The translations under genes were made by a program, and so were the position numbers. Positions 43,901-55,953 of a stretch of DNA of 64,000 nt are shown one piece after another. The stretch spans positions 18,418-82,417 of the forward strand of contig NW_003314313.1 in the NCBI RefSeq assembly GCF_000143415.4, given 5' to 3'. Numbering within the stretch: the stretch's first letter is position 1; every line of letters starts with the position of its first letter. The notes under the pieces were generated by a model that worked only from the letters and a program-made list of their open reading frames with translations, did no database searches and was not told the origin of the DNA. The DNA is from Selaginella moellendorffii. Lineage: Eukaryota; Streptophyta; Lycopodiopsida; Selaginellales; Selaginellaceae.

Positions 43901-45907
43901 AGGGTCACCTTTTTAAAAAAGTACAATGGCCATTTTTCTACACCAACTCCAGACTCTATCCAACCCAATTGCCTTAGCCCCAAAAGTCAATATCCCTTTT
44001 GGGCTGCATTATACAAACTACTTACTAAAGTTTAAGTTAACCGAAGTCAACTCCAACCCTTTCACTAATTTGTACTAGCTTACAAAAACGGAATGGTTTT
44101 CGAGCAAAGTGATCAATAGATTAACCATTGGAAAAGTCTAAGAAAATTTGTGGAAAATTTTCTATTCTAAAGAAAGAATGACTCTCAGTCTAGGAATGCA
44201 AACTTTTCAAGACTCAACCAACTTCCTCCTACTAACAATTTCATATAGGTTCATCTTAGCACAAATTCTCATGACCCAATAACATGCTTAAGCATCGAAC
44301 ATCATTGCCCATTTTTCCATCTTTAACATTAACATCTGCCAAATACAAAGTGAACATCCAAAGCTTGATCATGAAGACCACATCTTCAAAAATCCACATT
44401 GCACTAACACTTTTCTTCAACCACTTTTCAAGATTTAGTGTGAAGCCAAAACACTAATAAAAAAAATGACATGGAAAATCAAGCTCTAAGGAAAAATTCC
44501 TCATCACTCGAAGTAACAATGCCACTTCCACTAACACAAGTGCTAGTGATGTCAATGCCTCAACTACACACCTTCTCTATTCAATAATTTACTCCAAGTG
44601 TTAACAGATCAACTGATGAGCTATAGCAAATGAATGCTACAACCCTTTCCAACACTTAATGGGCAAACTTAAGGAAACAAGGTACCAACTTAAGTTTAGC
44701 ATAATAGACCACCATCGAGAATCCAGTCAAAGCTACTATAATGCGTGGACTACCTTCACTTATCAACCACTTTGGGGTTGATCATCGTTTAACCAAGCAA
44801 GTCTGTAAACACATTACTCATTATCACATGGATATGATATAAGATCACAATGACTTGATTATCAATTGAGCAACGCCACGAACAATGCTAATGTCATTAC
44901 TTCAAAGGTTTATGTGAATATCAAGTGCCAATTTGATTCGATAAAATGGAACATAAATGCTACACTTCACCGATAGAGATTTACAACACCTAACACCATT
45001 AACTTCTGTTCACAACACGGACAAGCTCATACCACTTTTTATTTGACCAAACTCAAACTAATCCAACACCAAGTTACTCAAGGAGCACTAGTAAGGTTCC
45101 CCAGAAAAGAATTGAGCATTGTAACCCAAGTCTTCCAATAGCAAGCTTAGACAAAATGGTATAATGCTTCACCACTATCCATCCCACAACTCACCATTTA
45201 CAAGACTATCATTTCCAACATGCATCAAAGTAGAGAGTTTTGATTGCATAATGTGAACACGAGTAATGAGTTAACACCTCATTGCTAATCATTTCTCCAA
45301 AAGAGAAAATGATTTACGTGTTTGATCTTTCATCCCTAACGACTCTCTTTCTGGTCTTTACTTTGACTAAACCTCAAGCTTGCTTTCGCACTGCCTTCAG
45401 TCTAATTTAAGAAAAGTTTATGAGAGAGCACAACAATGATTACTTAATCAATAGACTCATCCATATAGTCCTATTTGATCCACTTGTAATCATGCCTAGG
45501 AAAGATCCACTAGTGCTGTGCTAAATAGTTACGGACCAGCCTATTTGCCACACATAGCAAACCCAGGGATGGTTTACTTTCACCCATGGTACATAGAACA
45601 ACTCATGGAACCACCAATAGGCTAACATTAATCCTACCAACTCAAAGTGTAACCTTGAGTTGTTAATGTGCCTCACTCACTCGCCCAAGCTAAAACTCGT
45701 GTAAGCAAAACATCTCAATCCCTTTTATGAGCCCAAGAGCAAGCTCATATTATTATGGTACAAAAAGGTAACCAAATCCATACCTAAGGAATGATTGCAA
45801 AGCCTTTGCACCCAAACGTGTACCCACTCGAATAATCATTTTCATCTTTACGTATGCAACAAAACTAGTTGCCCAATTTCATTGGATAGTACTCATTGAG
45901 ATTCACC

Positions 45908-45918
45908 CTCTGATACCA
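45908..45918 (-). promoter_or_regulatory. Primer-binding site, initiator tRNA-Met
   Basis: Minus-strand TGGTATCAGAG starts 2 nt after the CA end of the 5' LTR and is complementary to the 3' end of plant initiator tRNA-Met. Confidence 0.88.
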
Positions 45919-45920
45919 AA

Positions 45921-47035
45921 TGTAGTGCACGTGGTTTTTACCCTTTATCCTATGGTGATTTACCATAGGATAACACCACGAAGCAGAACCTAAACCCTCT
46001 TTATGCCACGTTGTCCATAGGACAGTGGTGTGGAACCCAAGGTTCAAGGCCTTGGGCCACTGAATGAAGAAATCGTGCCAAACTCCCAAGCATGAAGTGA
46101 AAAAGTGATGGAACCGGTCCACAGAGTAACTCCTGAGCATACAGCCTAAAGAGTGAAGGGACAGGAGCCCGAAGCGACTTGGAATAGTCCTAGAGCAACT
46201 AACATCCCATTGCCATGACCAGCATGCAAAATGGAGCCAAATGGAGTTTGGCACTATTTCGGCATACTGGTGGCCTAACGCAAGGATATGGGTACTCCAC
46301 CAACTAACATGGAATGGAACTTGGGTTTAGACCCAAGCCAGATGTAGAACAAAGATAGGCACACAAGCAAGAGCTAGACTATGCCTCAGGTTTGTCAGCC
46401 ATGCCCAACCTACCCACTATCCCAACTATATATTTGGAACCCCCCATATCCCCCCCTTGAGGAAAATATGCTTTGGGCTTTCTCCCCAAGCCTCCCTTAG
46501 TATCAGGAATTAATCTCTAGGACAAGCTTGAAACTTACTAAATATGGAATGGCGCTAAATTGCGAATTTGGACACGGGACAAACACCATTGTATTCAAGC
46601 CAATCTCTACATTCTGTAGATATGCCAAATGAGCAAATCTAGACACTTTCCATAAATAGCATTTGAGACTGAATCGAGACTAATACTAATGGCATGATAG
46701 CGAGGGTGTTTGGCAGACACGGTAAGCTATCATTTAGTGAATATTGAGGGACTAAGCTCAATATTGCGGGGGTTCCCAACACTAGCAAGTGCAAGTCAAC
46801 GAATGAATTTCTCTAACTAGGTCAAGTATGTTTGACTAAATAGACACTTAGGAATTCCTTCATTATGCTCATCTAGTCAAGTGCATATGCGAAGACCAAT
46901 TTCTCAACTAGCTTAGGCAGAGACTGATAACGGGTCCAACAATACCAACCTCCTGCCGTCGTGGCAGTAAGGAAAGAGTGTCCGTAAGGACTGGCCAACA
47001 AATAACTTTCGATACCCAAAGTCACATTTACGACA
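45921..47035 (-). repeat. Right (5') LTR
   Basis: 1115 bp. It contains a perfect 11-bp stem hairpin, TATCCTATGGT-gattt-ACCATAGGATA, at 45946-45972; the hairpin is also present in the left LTR. Confidence 0.9.
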
Positions 47036-47140
47036 GAGAGCTATACTATATTATAAATCAGTTAGCCATGCGTAACCTACCCACTATCCCTACTATGCAA
47101 TTGGAACACCCCCGGCCCACCCGCCCCCACCACCCCCCAC
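47036..47140 (-). mobile_element. Older LTR copy, right part
   Basis: Continues the LTR alignment broken at 39883. GAGAGCTATACTAT...GTTAGCCATGCGTAACCTACC matches GAGCTAGACTATG...GTCAGCCATGCCCAACCTACC at about 46371-46413. It fades in a C-rich stretch. Confidence 0.75.
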
Positions 47141-48562
47141 CTTGCTATTGATACGTCAATACCTATTTTGAGCTTTGGCTATGGCCTCAATTGTCTACAC
47201 CAACATTGGTGCAGCTGCTCAATACAAGTATCAACAGTTGGGACCAACACTTTGGACATCAGTTTTAATACATCTATCATACCATACTGGATTGATAAAT
47301 TTTAGTGTTTGCCCAATATTTTTAAGTTTAACCTATGCAAGTACTAGAATGTACTTGGGGCATTGCTCAGTAGCACTAGAAGCTCAATTGGCTGTTGCAA
47401 ATGCCTGGGCTCTTAGAAAAAAATGAGGCATAATCCCCTTGACAAGCTAAGAAAACCCCAAATCTGGCATGGCTAGGAAGATCAATACATGTCAATATTA
47501 AGTGCAGACATGCCATTGATGTAGGGGTTGATGTGGTGGCTGCTGTATAGGCTCAACATTGGCCTATATTGTTAATATGTAAAAAGGAGCATCATACATT
47601 TTGATTAATGTCAGCTTGAAGATGTCCTTTGAGGAAATTGCTTTTGACAAATGTATTGCTTGAGCCTATCTATAAGCCAGGTCTTTTGATAGATCCAAGA
47701 ACATTAGTGACAACAAAAGTTGTAAAAAAAGTTGATGATATTCTGTATTTTGTGAAACACCACTGAGAGCACATATAATAAGAATCTTGTAAAAAACACC
47801 TACCGGCTCACTACAAGACAAATATAAAGGCATGGGAGGTACATGTGAACCTTTCATCCTGGGCAAACTATAATTACCATTCGTCTACTCTATGGCTCTT
47901 GATCTCTTCATTGGTGGTGGTAAGCTCTCTTTCCTTTTTGCATTAGATTCTTTTACAACTGTTTTCAGTTTTCAAATGCCTAAAGTGATATTGATTTAGA
48001 GGTGACACTATTTCAAACAAGTAGAAATTATTGGGGCTCATATTGCATGAAGTATCTCACTGCTACCACTCATAACAGTTTTTGGTTGCCTCTAATACTT
48101 GTCTAGTTTGAAAGAAAAGGTGAGATTCCCTTTTTGGTTACATGTTCTGGTACCTATGACAAGATGCTAGACATGAGCTTCTCAAGTGAAATGGGTGCTA
48201 ATGTGAAGTTTTCTTTTTGTTCCTTCCATGTCATAATTAAGTTTAGTGATTTCAGTGGGACATTAGAAAAGGCTTGGCACTTGGAAGAAAAGCTACTAGC
48301 TAGTTTGATGGACTTTATTGCTTTGAACTATAATTTTAAAGGTATGACAATAAGAAAAAAATGTTTCTTTTCGTAACTCACATAACAGGTTCCTTTCTTT
48401 GATGTCCTCCAATTTGCACCTAACTAAAATCATAGGATTGAATGCAAGTCATCAAAAGAGAAGAGCCTTTGCCTACCAAATGTGCAAGTCTAGGTCCTAG
48501 GGTCATGTTATTGTTTGAGATATTAAAATAATGCAAAGGCATTATAATATGTAAAGATGACT
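47141..48562. other. Intergenic region with unassigned open stretches
   Basis: Open frames at 47175-47426 (+) and 48134-48376 (+) have no recognisable domain. I do not support a gene here. Confidence 0.4.
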
Positions 48563-49468
48563 TTAAATATTACATAAAACATGATGATGTGTATTAGAAT
48601 TCCATAAAACTTTATTCGGGTATTTTGCTTCATAAATGACTAAATTACAATCATTCTGAACAGTAAAATATGTTGGTAGAAAGCATTCAAGTTTAGGATG
48701 GCAATACTTATCTGAAGACCATAATACTTCTTTATTATATCTTAGAACTAAGTTTCCATTATTCTGCAATTTTAAAACACAGTTAAATATATTTTTAAAA
48801 GAATATGATGTTTCCCAAATCTTCTTATCTTTTGAATATAAAATAAGAATACAATCAATTTTTAAAATTAGTATATTTATACCATTAGGAGAGATTAGAA
48901 AGTTATCACTATAAATAATTTCATTAGAATATAAAATACTAAATTTTATTTGGCAATAAACTGAATTTATAACAAAATCAATTGTGCTTGAAGATGTTGA
49001 TAAAGAATTAGAATCATCTGTTATTAAATTATATTTTAGTAAATACTTTGTACCTTCCTTCTCAAAAGAATCTGCGCAGTTATAGTTTATATCATCAATA
49101 TAAAAAGCTAATAAATTTCGAAAACCTTGTATTAGTTTTTCACCTTTAATAGTTACACCTGTATTTTCAACAGAACAATGGTCTTTACATTGAAGAAATA
49201 CTGAAACCATTCCTTTTGAAGTACTAACTTCAGTAACATCTCCATAAGTTGCTGAATATATATCATTATATTTAATTTTATCTAGTAACTTATAAAAAGC
49301 TGTAATAATCTCACCAATATCATATATATTTAGATATCCTACTCTTCCAATTTTAGGTTTCCTTGGAGCAACAATTGTATTAAACTGTAAAAATAATATA
49401 CTTATGATAAGTATATTTTTTATTAACATAATTCTTGGAAAGTATAAGGAACAATTGAAATTTTTCAT
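48563..49468 (-). CDS. Secreted bulb-type (B-) lectin protein with an unassigned N-terminal domain
   Basis: An intronless, very AT-rich frame of 301 aa. A hydrophobic signal segment (about 14-34, from MLIKNILIISILF) is followed by a domain of about 105 residues that I cannot place firmly. It has GMVSVFLQ, GVTIKGEKLIQGF and an NCADS motif before KYLLKYN. The order and spacing faintly recall the KP4 killer-toxin-like fold known from fungi and mosses; this is a guess. The C-terminal 110 residues are a mannose-lectin-type B-lectin: LKLQNNGNLVLRYNKEVLWS and FTVQNDCNLVIYEAKYPNKV, close to the QxDxNxVxY pattern with Asp replaced in one site. The protein is probably extracellular, and a defence role is plausible. 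Relatives are broken at 37025-37190 and 61705-62580. Base use differs sharply from the GC-rich neighbours. Confidence 0.75.
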   Translation of the reverse strand: MKNFNCSLYFPRIMLIKNILIISILFLQFNTIVAPRKPKIGRVGYLNIYDIGEIITAFYKLLDKIKYNDIYSATYGDVTEVSTSKGMVSVFLQCKDHCSVENTGVTIKGEKLIQGFRNLLAFYIDDINYNCADSFEKEGTKYLLKYNLITDDSNSLSTSSSTIDFVINSVYCQIKFSILYSNEIIYSDNFLISPNGINILILKIDCILILYSKDKKIWETSYSFKNIFNCVLKLQNNGNLVLRYNKEVLWSSDKYCHPKLECFLPTYFTVQNDCNLVIYEAKYPNKVLWNSNTHHHVLCNI

Positions 49469-50563
49469 ATTTGTAATTCATTTAATATTACATATATTAT
49501 GATAGCATAGAATACAAAAATGGACATATCGTTCTAGCCAAAAACCCTGGGCTATATATAAAAGCTAAATTGAATCCTATTCAACCATTATCGAAACCTT
49601 ATATCTCCTTTTCTTAAAATAATAAAAAAGAGTGAAATATATCAAAATATAAAATAAAGGTCATTTAATTTCTCATAAAGCATAAATACCATGAACTTTT
49701 AAAGTGTTATTATGGTCTAAGTTATAGTGTATTTCAACAAGGATGTCAATCTTTTTAAAAGGGGAGTATGTTATGGGTATTGAAAGCTACTTATTAATTT
49801 ATTCTTTTAGATATTTTGTTTTCTGTCAAGTTAGTAGTGGATTGGTACTTCTTGAGTCCCTCTTGTCACGTGTTAATAATCAAGGTTTAACTTAAAATAT
49901 TATCAATAAATATAAGATAGGAATTTATATAAAAATTTTACTGAGTAAATCTCTTTTGCTATGTTATTGGCTTTGTAGAATCCCTTATGTTAGTAACTCC
50001 GTTTTTCAAATGATAGCCTATTATTTTTCATGGCATTTTCACTATCATGTCTTGAATTCCTACTTTTATTTGTCCCATTTATTATTATAAAAAGAATTCA
50101 GATCTAATTAGGCCTATTTATAGAGAATAGAAAGTTTTTGAAAGACTATATTGTTATTCTTGTGATTTGGCACACTTTCTATTTAATGATTTTAGGAGAT
50201 AGCTATAAAGGATAAGTTTAAACAAAGTTTTTATAGGGTTGGAATATAATGCTTCAAATATTTTGTCATAAGTTTATTTGGCTTTTCTCTATAAATTTAC
50301 TATATACAAGTATTAATGTAATAAATATATTATAACATAATTTTTTTTTCCAAAAATTAAGCTCTAACCAATGCAAACTTGTTCAATGGTAGACATTATT
50401 CAATTATTCCATATGAAGCAATGATGGTCTTTTAATTACACTTGAGGTGTAATTAATGAAAACCTTTATATACATATAGAGATATATAAACACTTGGATA
50501 GGGAGGATTTGCAAGAGGTATTAACATTTAGGGAGATGTTTTTATTTAGGCTTATAGATAATA
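49469..50563. other. AT-rich spacer
   Basis: Upstream of the lectin gene; should include its promoter. No gene seen. Confidence 0.45.
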
Positions 50564-51070
50564 TTAACAATAAGTTACCATCTTTGTGTGGATGATAAAC
50601 ATTTGTGAAGTGTGATGTATCCCTAGACAAAATGTCAAGATGTGAAATGCCTTAGCTATAAATATAAGACCATTATCTAAGATAATCTGTTTTAGACAAG
50701 AATGCTGAAACACCACTTGAAAGTATCCTATAACAATTATAAATGCACTAGCAAGATCACCAACTTCCATCCAACAAATTAAGTAATTGGACACAATAAT
50801 GATATACTCATTATCAATAGTCAACCATGGAAAAGGCCCTATTATATTAAATGCCACCAATTGAAAAATGGATAGAAAATTACAATTGACTCCAATTATT
50901 TTTCCACAACACAAGAGGGAGTATTTACAAACTTAGCACTAAATAAAGTTATGCACATACCAGGTAACATCTCATTACATTTTTAGCTAATAGAAAAACT
51001 TACATAATTTCTCAGTCAAATGACAATATCTTATATGTCTTCCTAGAATAGGAAAGTGATGGTCGTATGG
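50564..51070 (-). mobile_element. Decayed Ty3/gypsy integrase, copy 1
   Basis: The minus-strand frame at 50564-50914 resembles the integrase core: FNIIGPFPW (first catalytic Asp replaced by Asn), YIIIVSNYLICWMEVG, CLKQIILDNGLIF (second catalytic Asp) and LGIHHT. Upstream, the broken stretch DVTWYVHNFI resembles the zinc-binding H2C2 region that precedes the core. No intact polyprotein remains. Confidence 0.75.
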
Positions 51071-51559
51071 AGAAAGTGCCCTTTGTACGAAATACTTTAG
51101 CTACTGCATATATATAATTTTTAGAAGATCAATTTCTTGAATGTCATAAATTTGTAGTTTAACTTGTTGTAACATTGTAACACCTAATACGGTCCTTTTT
51201 ATTGAGCCCTTTAGACAAACTTTATATGGTAAAATTAAGAAAATGAATTAACATTAAATCATCTACTTTGTACTTCATATGTGAAAAATGATAGGGTTTA
51301 TAGTGCTATTGTTGTCCCACTTGTATGTGGCCTAAGTGTTCAGTAGAATTCACTCAAATCAGTGGAAAAATGCTTATCAAATACTGATCTTAGGATTTAG
51401 CATTAATAACTCATGACAATCGTAAAAGCAAACTCAACTACATTGGTAATATCAAATTATGACCTTATAAGAGTTTATATGATGAAGCACCAGTAGAATT
51501 CTATATCCCCATGACATATGTATACCAAAGAAATAGTAAATAACCATCACAATCTGAAT

Positions 51560-52090
51560 GCTGCAAATTCATGTACTTTGTGATCACTATTTTTGAAAGT
51601 CCAAATGAGCCATTCCACTAAACCCTTTGTTTATGGATGATAAGTACTTGCAAAAGTGTGGCATATTCCAAGAAAAATGTTAAAATATGAAATTCTTTAG
51701 CTTTAAATGTAAGACTATTATTTAAGAAAATCCACTCTAGAGAAAAATGTTCAAATACCACTCGATTGAGTAGAAAGTATTTAACAAAATTGCAAACACA
51801 CTAGCAAGAGCACTAACTTCCACTTAGTGAATCAAATAGTTAAAAGCAATAATGATTTACTTATTGCTAGCAATTGACTATGGAAAAGGCCACCACCACC
51901 ACCAAACACCACCAACTCAAATGAATAGGAAATTATAATTAATTCCAGCCATCCTTCCATAACATAAGGAGAAATATTACGAGCTTTACACCAAAAGCAA
52001 CTATATATATACCAAATAACATTACATCACATCTTCAGTTAATAGAAAAATCTATGCATCTTTTTAATAACAAGATAATATCTTATATAT
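51560..52090 (-). mobile_element. Decayed Ty3/gypsy integrase, copy 2
   Basis: The minus strand repeats the order of copy 1 with many stops: CYGRMAGINYNFLF, VEVSALASVF, WNMPHFCKYL and a G.VE-like GFSGMAHLDF. Paired motifs at about 52287-52340 and 52888-52940 (AGGCTTTTaAGCCTCACGAA-like) also recur, so two related relics lie side by side. Confidence 0.6.
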
Positions 52091-54958
52091 CCATCTAGAA
52101 TAAGAAAGTTATGGTAGATATAGAGAAAGTGTGGAATAAAAATTGAAGGCACCATTAGCCATAAATGTTCATTAAGATTAGTCCTCACAAAATAAAGAAG
52201 GTCCTCTTCAACATGATATTAAGAATGTAAATGTCAAAATGGCAAATTATCAATAAGTGATATAAGGTCCTCAAATCTATCATAAAGCCTTCAAATCTAT
52301 GACTTAGGCTTTTAAGCCTCACGAATCTTATCAAAAGAAGGTAAATTTTGTTTTGTACTTTATGTACACTAAACATCAACTACACCAACCACCGATAGCA
52401 TAAAATCCTTATTAAAAAAATCTATAGATGCTAAAATAATAAGCTCATCAAGAACATAAGAAGAAAGTAAGGAAGGAATAAGAGCTCAAGAAAAGGTGTT
52501 AACATTAGTCATAAAACTCTTTGGGTGATGAACAACATTAAAATCATCAATTAAATCAATTCATATTATCCTTGAATATATTATTACAATTAAAATCATC
52601 ATTAAAATCATATTTTAAGCTTTAGGGCTCACCAAGTATTACGACCAACCAAATTCTTTCACTTCAATAATGAAGTAATCACACCATGATCATCTTTACA
52701 ACCTCCAAAAACCATACAAATATGCATGAAGTTTTTCAAAACCTTAAATTATTACTAAACACTTTTCTGTTATGGAGTAGTTCACCCCCATTAGTTCTAA
52801 TATACAATTTATGTACGCAATGAGATGATATTGACTAATATACTTATTCTCTCTTGCATCAATACACCCCTAAGATCAATATTATAAGCTTTCAAATCCA
52901 TGGCTCAGGCTTTTGAGCCTCATGAACCTTAGGAAGTTGGTTTAAGAGTGAAGTGGATAAAATAAAAGATCAAGTGTAATTTAGATATGCCAAAATTAGA
53001 AGAGTTATTAACAACTCTTTGAAATTTATAAATGGCCATTTATAGTCCTTAGACCAAATGAAAAATGATGTTATTAACTTTAACAATACTCATAATGGTG
53101 TAGTACGATCAAAAAGACATGTGTATGTGATCATAGGATGAGATTTGAATATACTATCACTATGAATCATTGAAACCTTAGGGGTAAATAGAGATAAAAT
53201 AGCCACTAAAATCTTTCTCATTGAGCAATTGCCCATTTTCTAGTTGGCTTAAGAAAAAAGAGATAAAATACATTACAAAAAACTAACTTTAACTCTTTTA
53301 TGAAATTGAATGGTTAATGCTCTTTATCTAAGTATGGGTGGCACTACCTACTTAAATACCTTATATGGCTCATTGGAATCTTGTTTTAGGACAGGGCATC
53401 ATAGTGGCAAAAGGTAGAGGGAGTATTTATGAAGTTTTTATTATGCTATAGTGTTTCAAAATGACATCCCAAAATCCTGAACCATGAAAAGAAAAATGAG
53501 TGGTCCTTTTACTTAATGACCAAAGGTATAGCTACATAGTGAAGAAGTCCCAAAAGGTAATGGGATTTAGTGAACTTGTGGTGGTGTTGGTGAACATTCT
53601 TAACTTGATTCATTTTGATATATTTGTCTTTGCACAAAGCAAGAAGCTTTGGAAGCAAACACTAGATTACATCACTGACTCAAACAACTTTTGATAAAAA
53701 CAATGCAATTGTTAAAAAGTATTATCACAATTGTCAACATGTCTAACTATGTGCTTAAAGATATCCAGAAGAAGGTTCCAATCCACACAAATGAGTGTGC
53801 TCAAACCATTGTACCATTGTAATATTGTCTCTTAGAGACATAATGAAAACTCACTTAGATGCTAAGCATCATTCTATGATAGGTAACAATCACTGTAAAA
53901 TGATTGAATTAATGGTACACATCATTCTAGGATCCTTATGGAAGAACTCTAATCAAATGTGAGGATTATCAATAATAGCAAAAGGAGCTATACCACACAC
54001 TGTGAATGTTACCATTAATTAAATCTGATTATTCAACTGCAACTGTATAGCATTGAGCAAGTGCACCAATTGCTACTCTAGAGTCAAAAGAGGAGGAGGT
54101 TACTGCTCTGCCATAAAAAATGATGTAAAGTAGAAAAACAAAACAGAAGAAATTTAAAAACTACAAAAATAGAGAGATTTAGATAATGCAAAAACTAAAT
54201 TTAAATCAAATACATAAATCCAAACACTCTGCAAGAACAATTAAAACCACCTTGTATAGAAATATAGAAATAAAATACAAAATATACATATTTAACCCTA
54301 GCTTATATACAAGAGTAAATGTTCCAAACTTAAACTAATACAAAATCCCACTACACTAATATTAATATATGGCATTATAATTGTACACTTAGACCTCACA
54401 ATTTTAATTTTCTTTTGTTTTCAAGCTTGTCTCTAGAAGATTTTTCTCACAGTGCATATTCCTACTGTGAACAAATGTTAAGTATGCACAAAGAAGGCCT
54501 TCAAAATTTTCTCTCTATGCCAAAGTCTTTATATCTCCCAGCACCATTTTTGTGTTTCAAGTTAATCCTCAAAAGTAATTTTTCATCCACTCACGCTCCG
54601 ACTTCTGGACCTCGATCTACACAAAACATGGGATTTGATATTTACTAGCAAACTAGGGGAATTGTCTGATGCACCAGTGGACACTTCTATCAGCCTGGAA
54701 CTTCACATATTGGTATGCTTTCCCTCAAAACCAGGAGCAGGAGACAACTTTATACATCTTAACATATACTAGAATATTCAAGGATTTTCATAGAGACTCT
54801 CCAAGCCTGAGCTTTCCATCACTATTTCAGATATGGATCAAGAGCTCCCTATTAGGAGATAAAGATGTAAAGTTGCTCCGGAGCTGCTGGAGGATAAGAT
54901 ACTAGAGTCTTGATGACAACACAATTTTCATTCCTGACGGTCTAAATCCCTCTCCAAC
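52091..54958. other. AT-rich repeat-poor region with retroelement debris
   Basis: Many stops in all frames. The first kilobase is likely further gypsy debris. From about 54400 base composition rises toward the IMP1 gene, whose 3' UTR should end here. No gene is supported. Confidence 0.4.
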
Positions 54959-55832
54959 TTACACAGATTGCGATGGTATCCTACCCACAAAACCCCAACC
55001 TTGAGGGGGCCAAATCTAGAAATTCATAAAACCTTAGCTACAACTTTAACAAGACAACGCAAGGCTTGCTCACCCGGTAAAACACCCTGCCCTGGAGCAA
55101 TGCAGAAGGCACTGGCCCATACTCCCGCGAGTCTCTCGACTTGTGGAAGTTATCCCCTTGAAGCCAGACATGTCCCTTCGGTATCTGCAAATGATAGAAC
55201 TAAACACCAAAAGGTATAGAAACTCGAGTGAGCACCTTAACCTTTGCCGAACCTCCTTTATCACTCACCACAGTGATGGTGTCACCCTCCAGGCCAAGGA
55301 TTCTCTTGCAGACTACCATGCGTGGATCGGATGGTGATCTCGCCATGACAACGTCCCCGACTCTGATTTTCCCAAGCTTTACCGACAATCGCTCGGTCAC
55401 CAGGATGTCCCCTCGTATATTAAACGTTGGAAGCATACTGGGTCCAATGCACTGCGAAGAACAAACGGGCAGTGTTAAGATCTTTGCATAGCAAAAAGAA
55501 AGTAGGAGCATAAAGCAAGCACAAGATATAAAGGATGAAACCAAATAGAAAATATTTTGAAGAACAATCTAACATCGCGATGCAATGAATCAGGAGAAAT
55601 TGTACTGATGTGCGAAATCCAATACATCGCACGACCGATGGATCAATGCAGGGGAAAAATCCAGAAAACAATGTGGCAAAGGCCATGAACCGGAAGAAAG
55701 AAGCAATGCGTGATCGAAGCGCCTCACCTGTTGAATCTGGAGGACGTGATTGGAGAAGACATCCATAAAGCACACACATTGCACAATCGCAGCGCCTCGC
55801 CCAGCCACATCGCTCAAGCTCTTCCATAGCAT
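54959..55832 (-). CDS. IMP1: Mitochondrial inner membrane peptidase subunit 1 (signal peptidase S26 family)
   Basis: Exons 55728-55832, 55224-55451, 55074-55184 and 54959-55015 join with GT-AG introns into 166 aa. The N-terminus anchors the protein. The catalytic Ser40 sits in GPSMLPT, as in S26 peptidases, and the general base Lys84 in [13 protein letters not shown]. The third exon carries [20 protein letters not shown], and the last gives the conserved IWPP tail. IMP1 removes sorting signals from proteins delivered to the inter-membrane space (family knowledge). The start at 55832 is the first ATG; the few codons before it would need a non-ATG start. The gene faces PPR gene 4 across a 121-bp spacer. 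Confidence 0.92.
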
Positions 55833-55953
55833 CGTTGCCCTGGCATCTTCTGTCAAGCCCTACCTGCATATTCCGTCTGCAACATATTCCGTTGGGAGCA
55901 AAGCATATGCCGTCTTCGTCTTCCTCCCGAAACCTAGCAATGGCCGGCGGCGA
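55833..55953. promoter_or_regulatory. Short divergent spacer between IMP1 and PPR gene 4
   Basis: Only 121 bp separate the two start codons, so the genes must share or overlap promoter and 5' UTR sequence. No specific factor site is recognised. Confidence 0.5.

Larger units (their letters stand above)
39884..47035 (-). mobile_element. Large LTR retrotransposon without coding capacity (LARD-like)
   Basis: Two direct LTRs (39884-40963 and 45921-47035) flank a 4.96-kb interior. On the minus strand each LTR runs TG...CA. The 5' LTR (right) is followed after 2 nt by TGGTATCAGAG, the primer-binding site matching initiator tRNA-Met. The 3' LTR (left) is preceded by the purine tract GGGGGGGAGAG. Flanking 5-mers are AAGAG and GAGAG, a target duplication with one mismatch. 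The interior has no open frame above about 75 codons on the coding strand and no gag, protease, integrase or RT motif. It is strongly A/C-biased on the plus strand. It would need enzymes from a partner element to move. It sits inside an older LTR of the same family. Confidence 0.88.

Noticed and set aside
45865-46254. 129-codon minus-strand frame
   Set aside because: It lies inside the LTR and is interrupted in the other LTR copy; no domain is recognisable.
47175-47426. 83-codon plus-strand frame with hydrophobic parts
   Set aside because: It has no recognisable domain, lies among LTR debris, and its length is near chance level.
55750-55953. Longer start for PPR gene 4
   Set aside because: It would begin at a TTG, overlaps the first exon of IMP1, and adds no PPR-like sequence; ATG 55954 is preferred.
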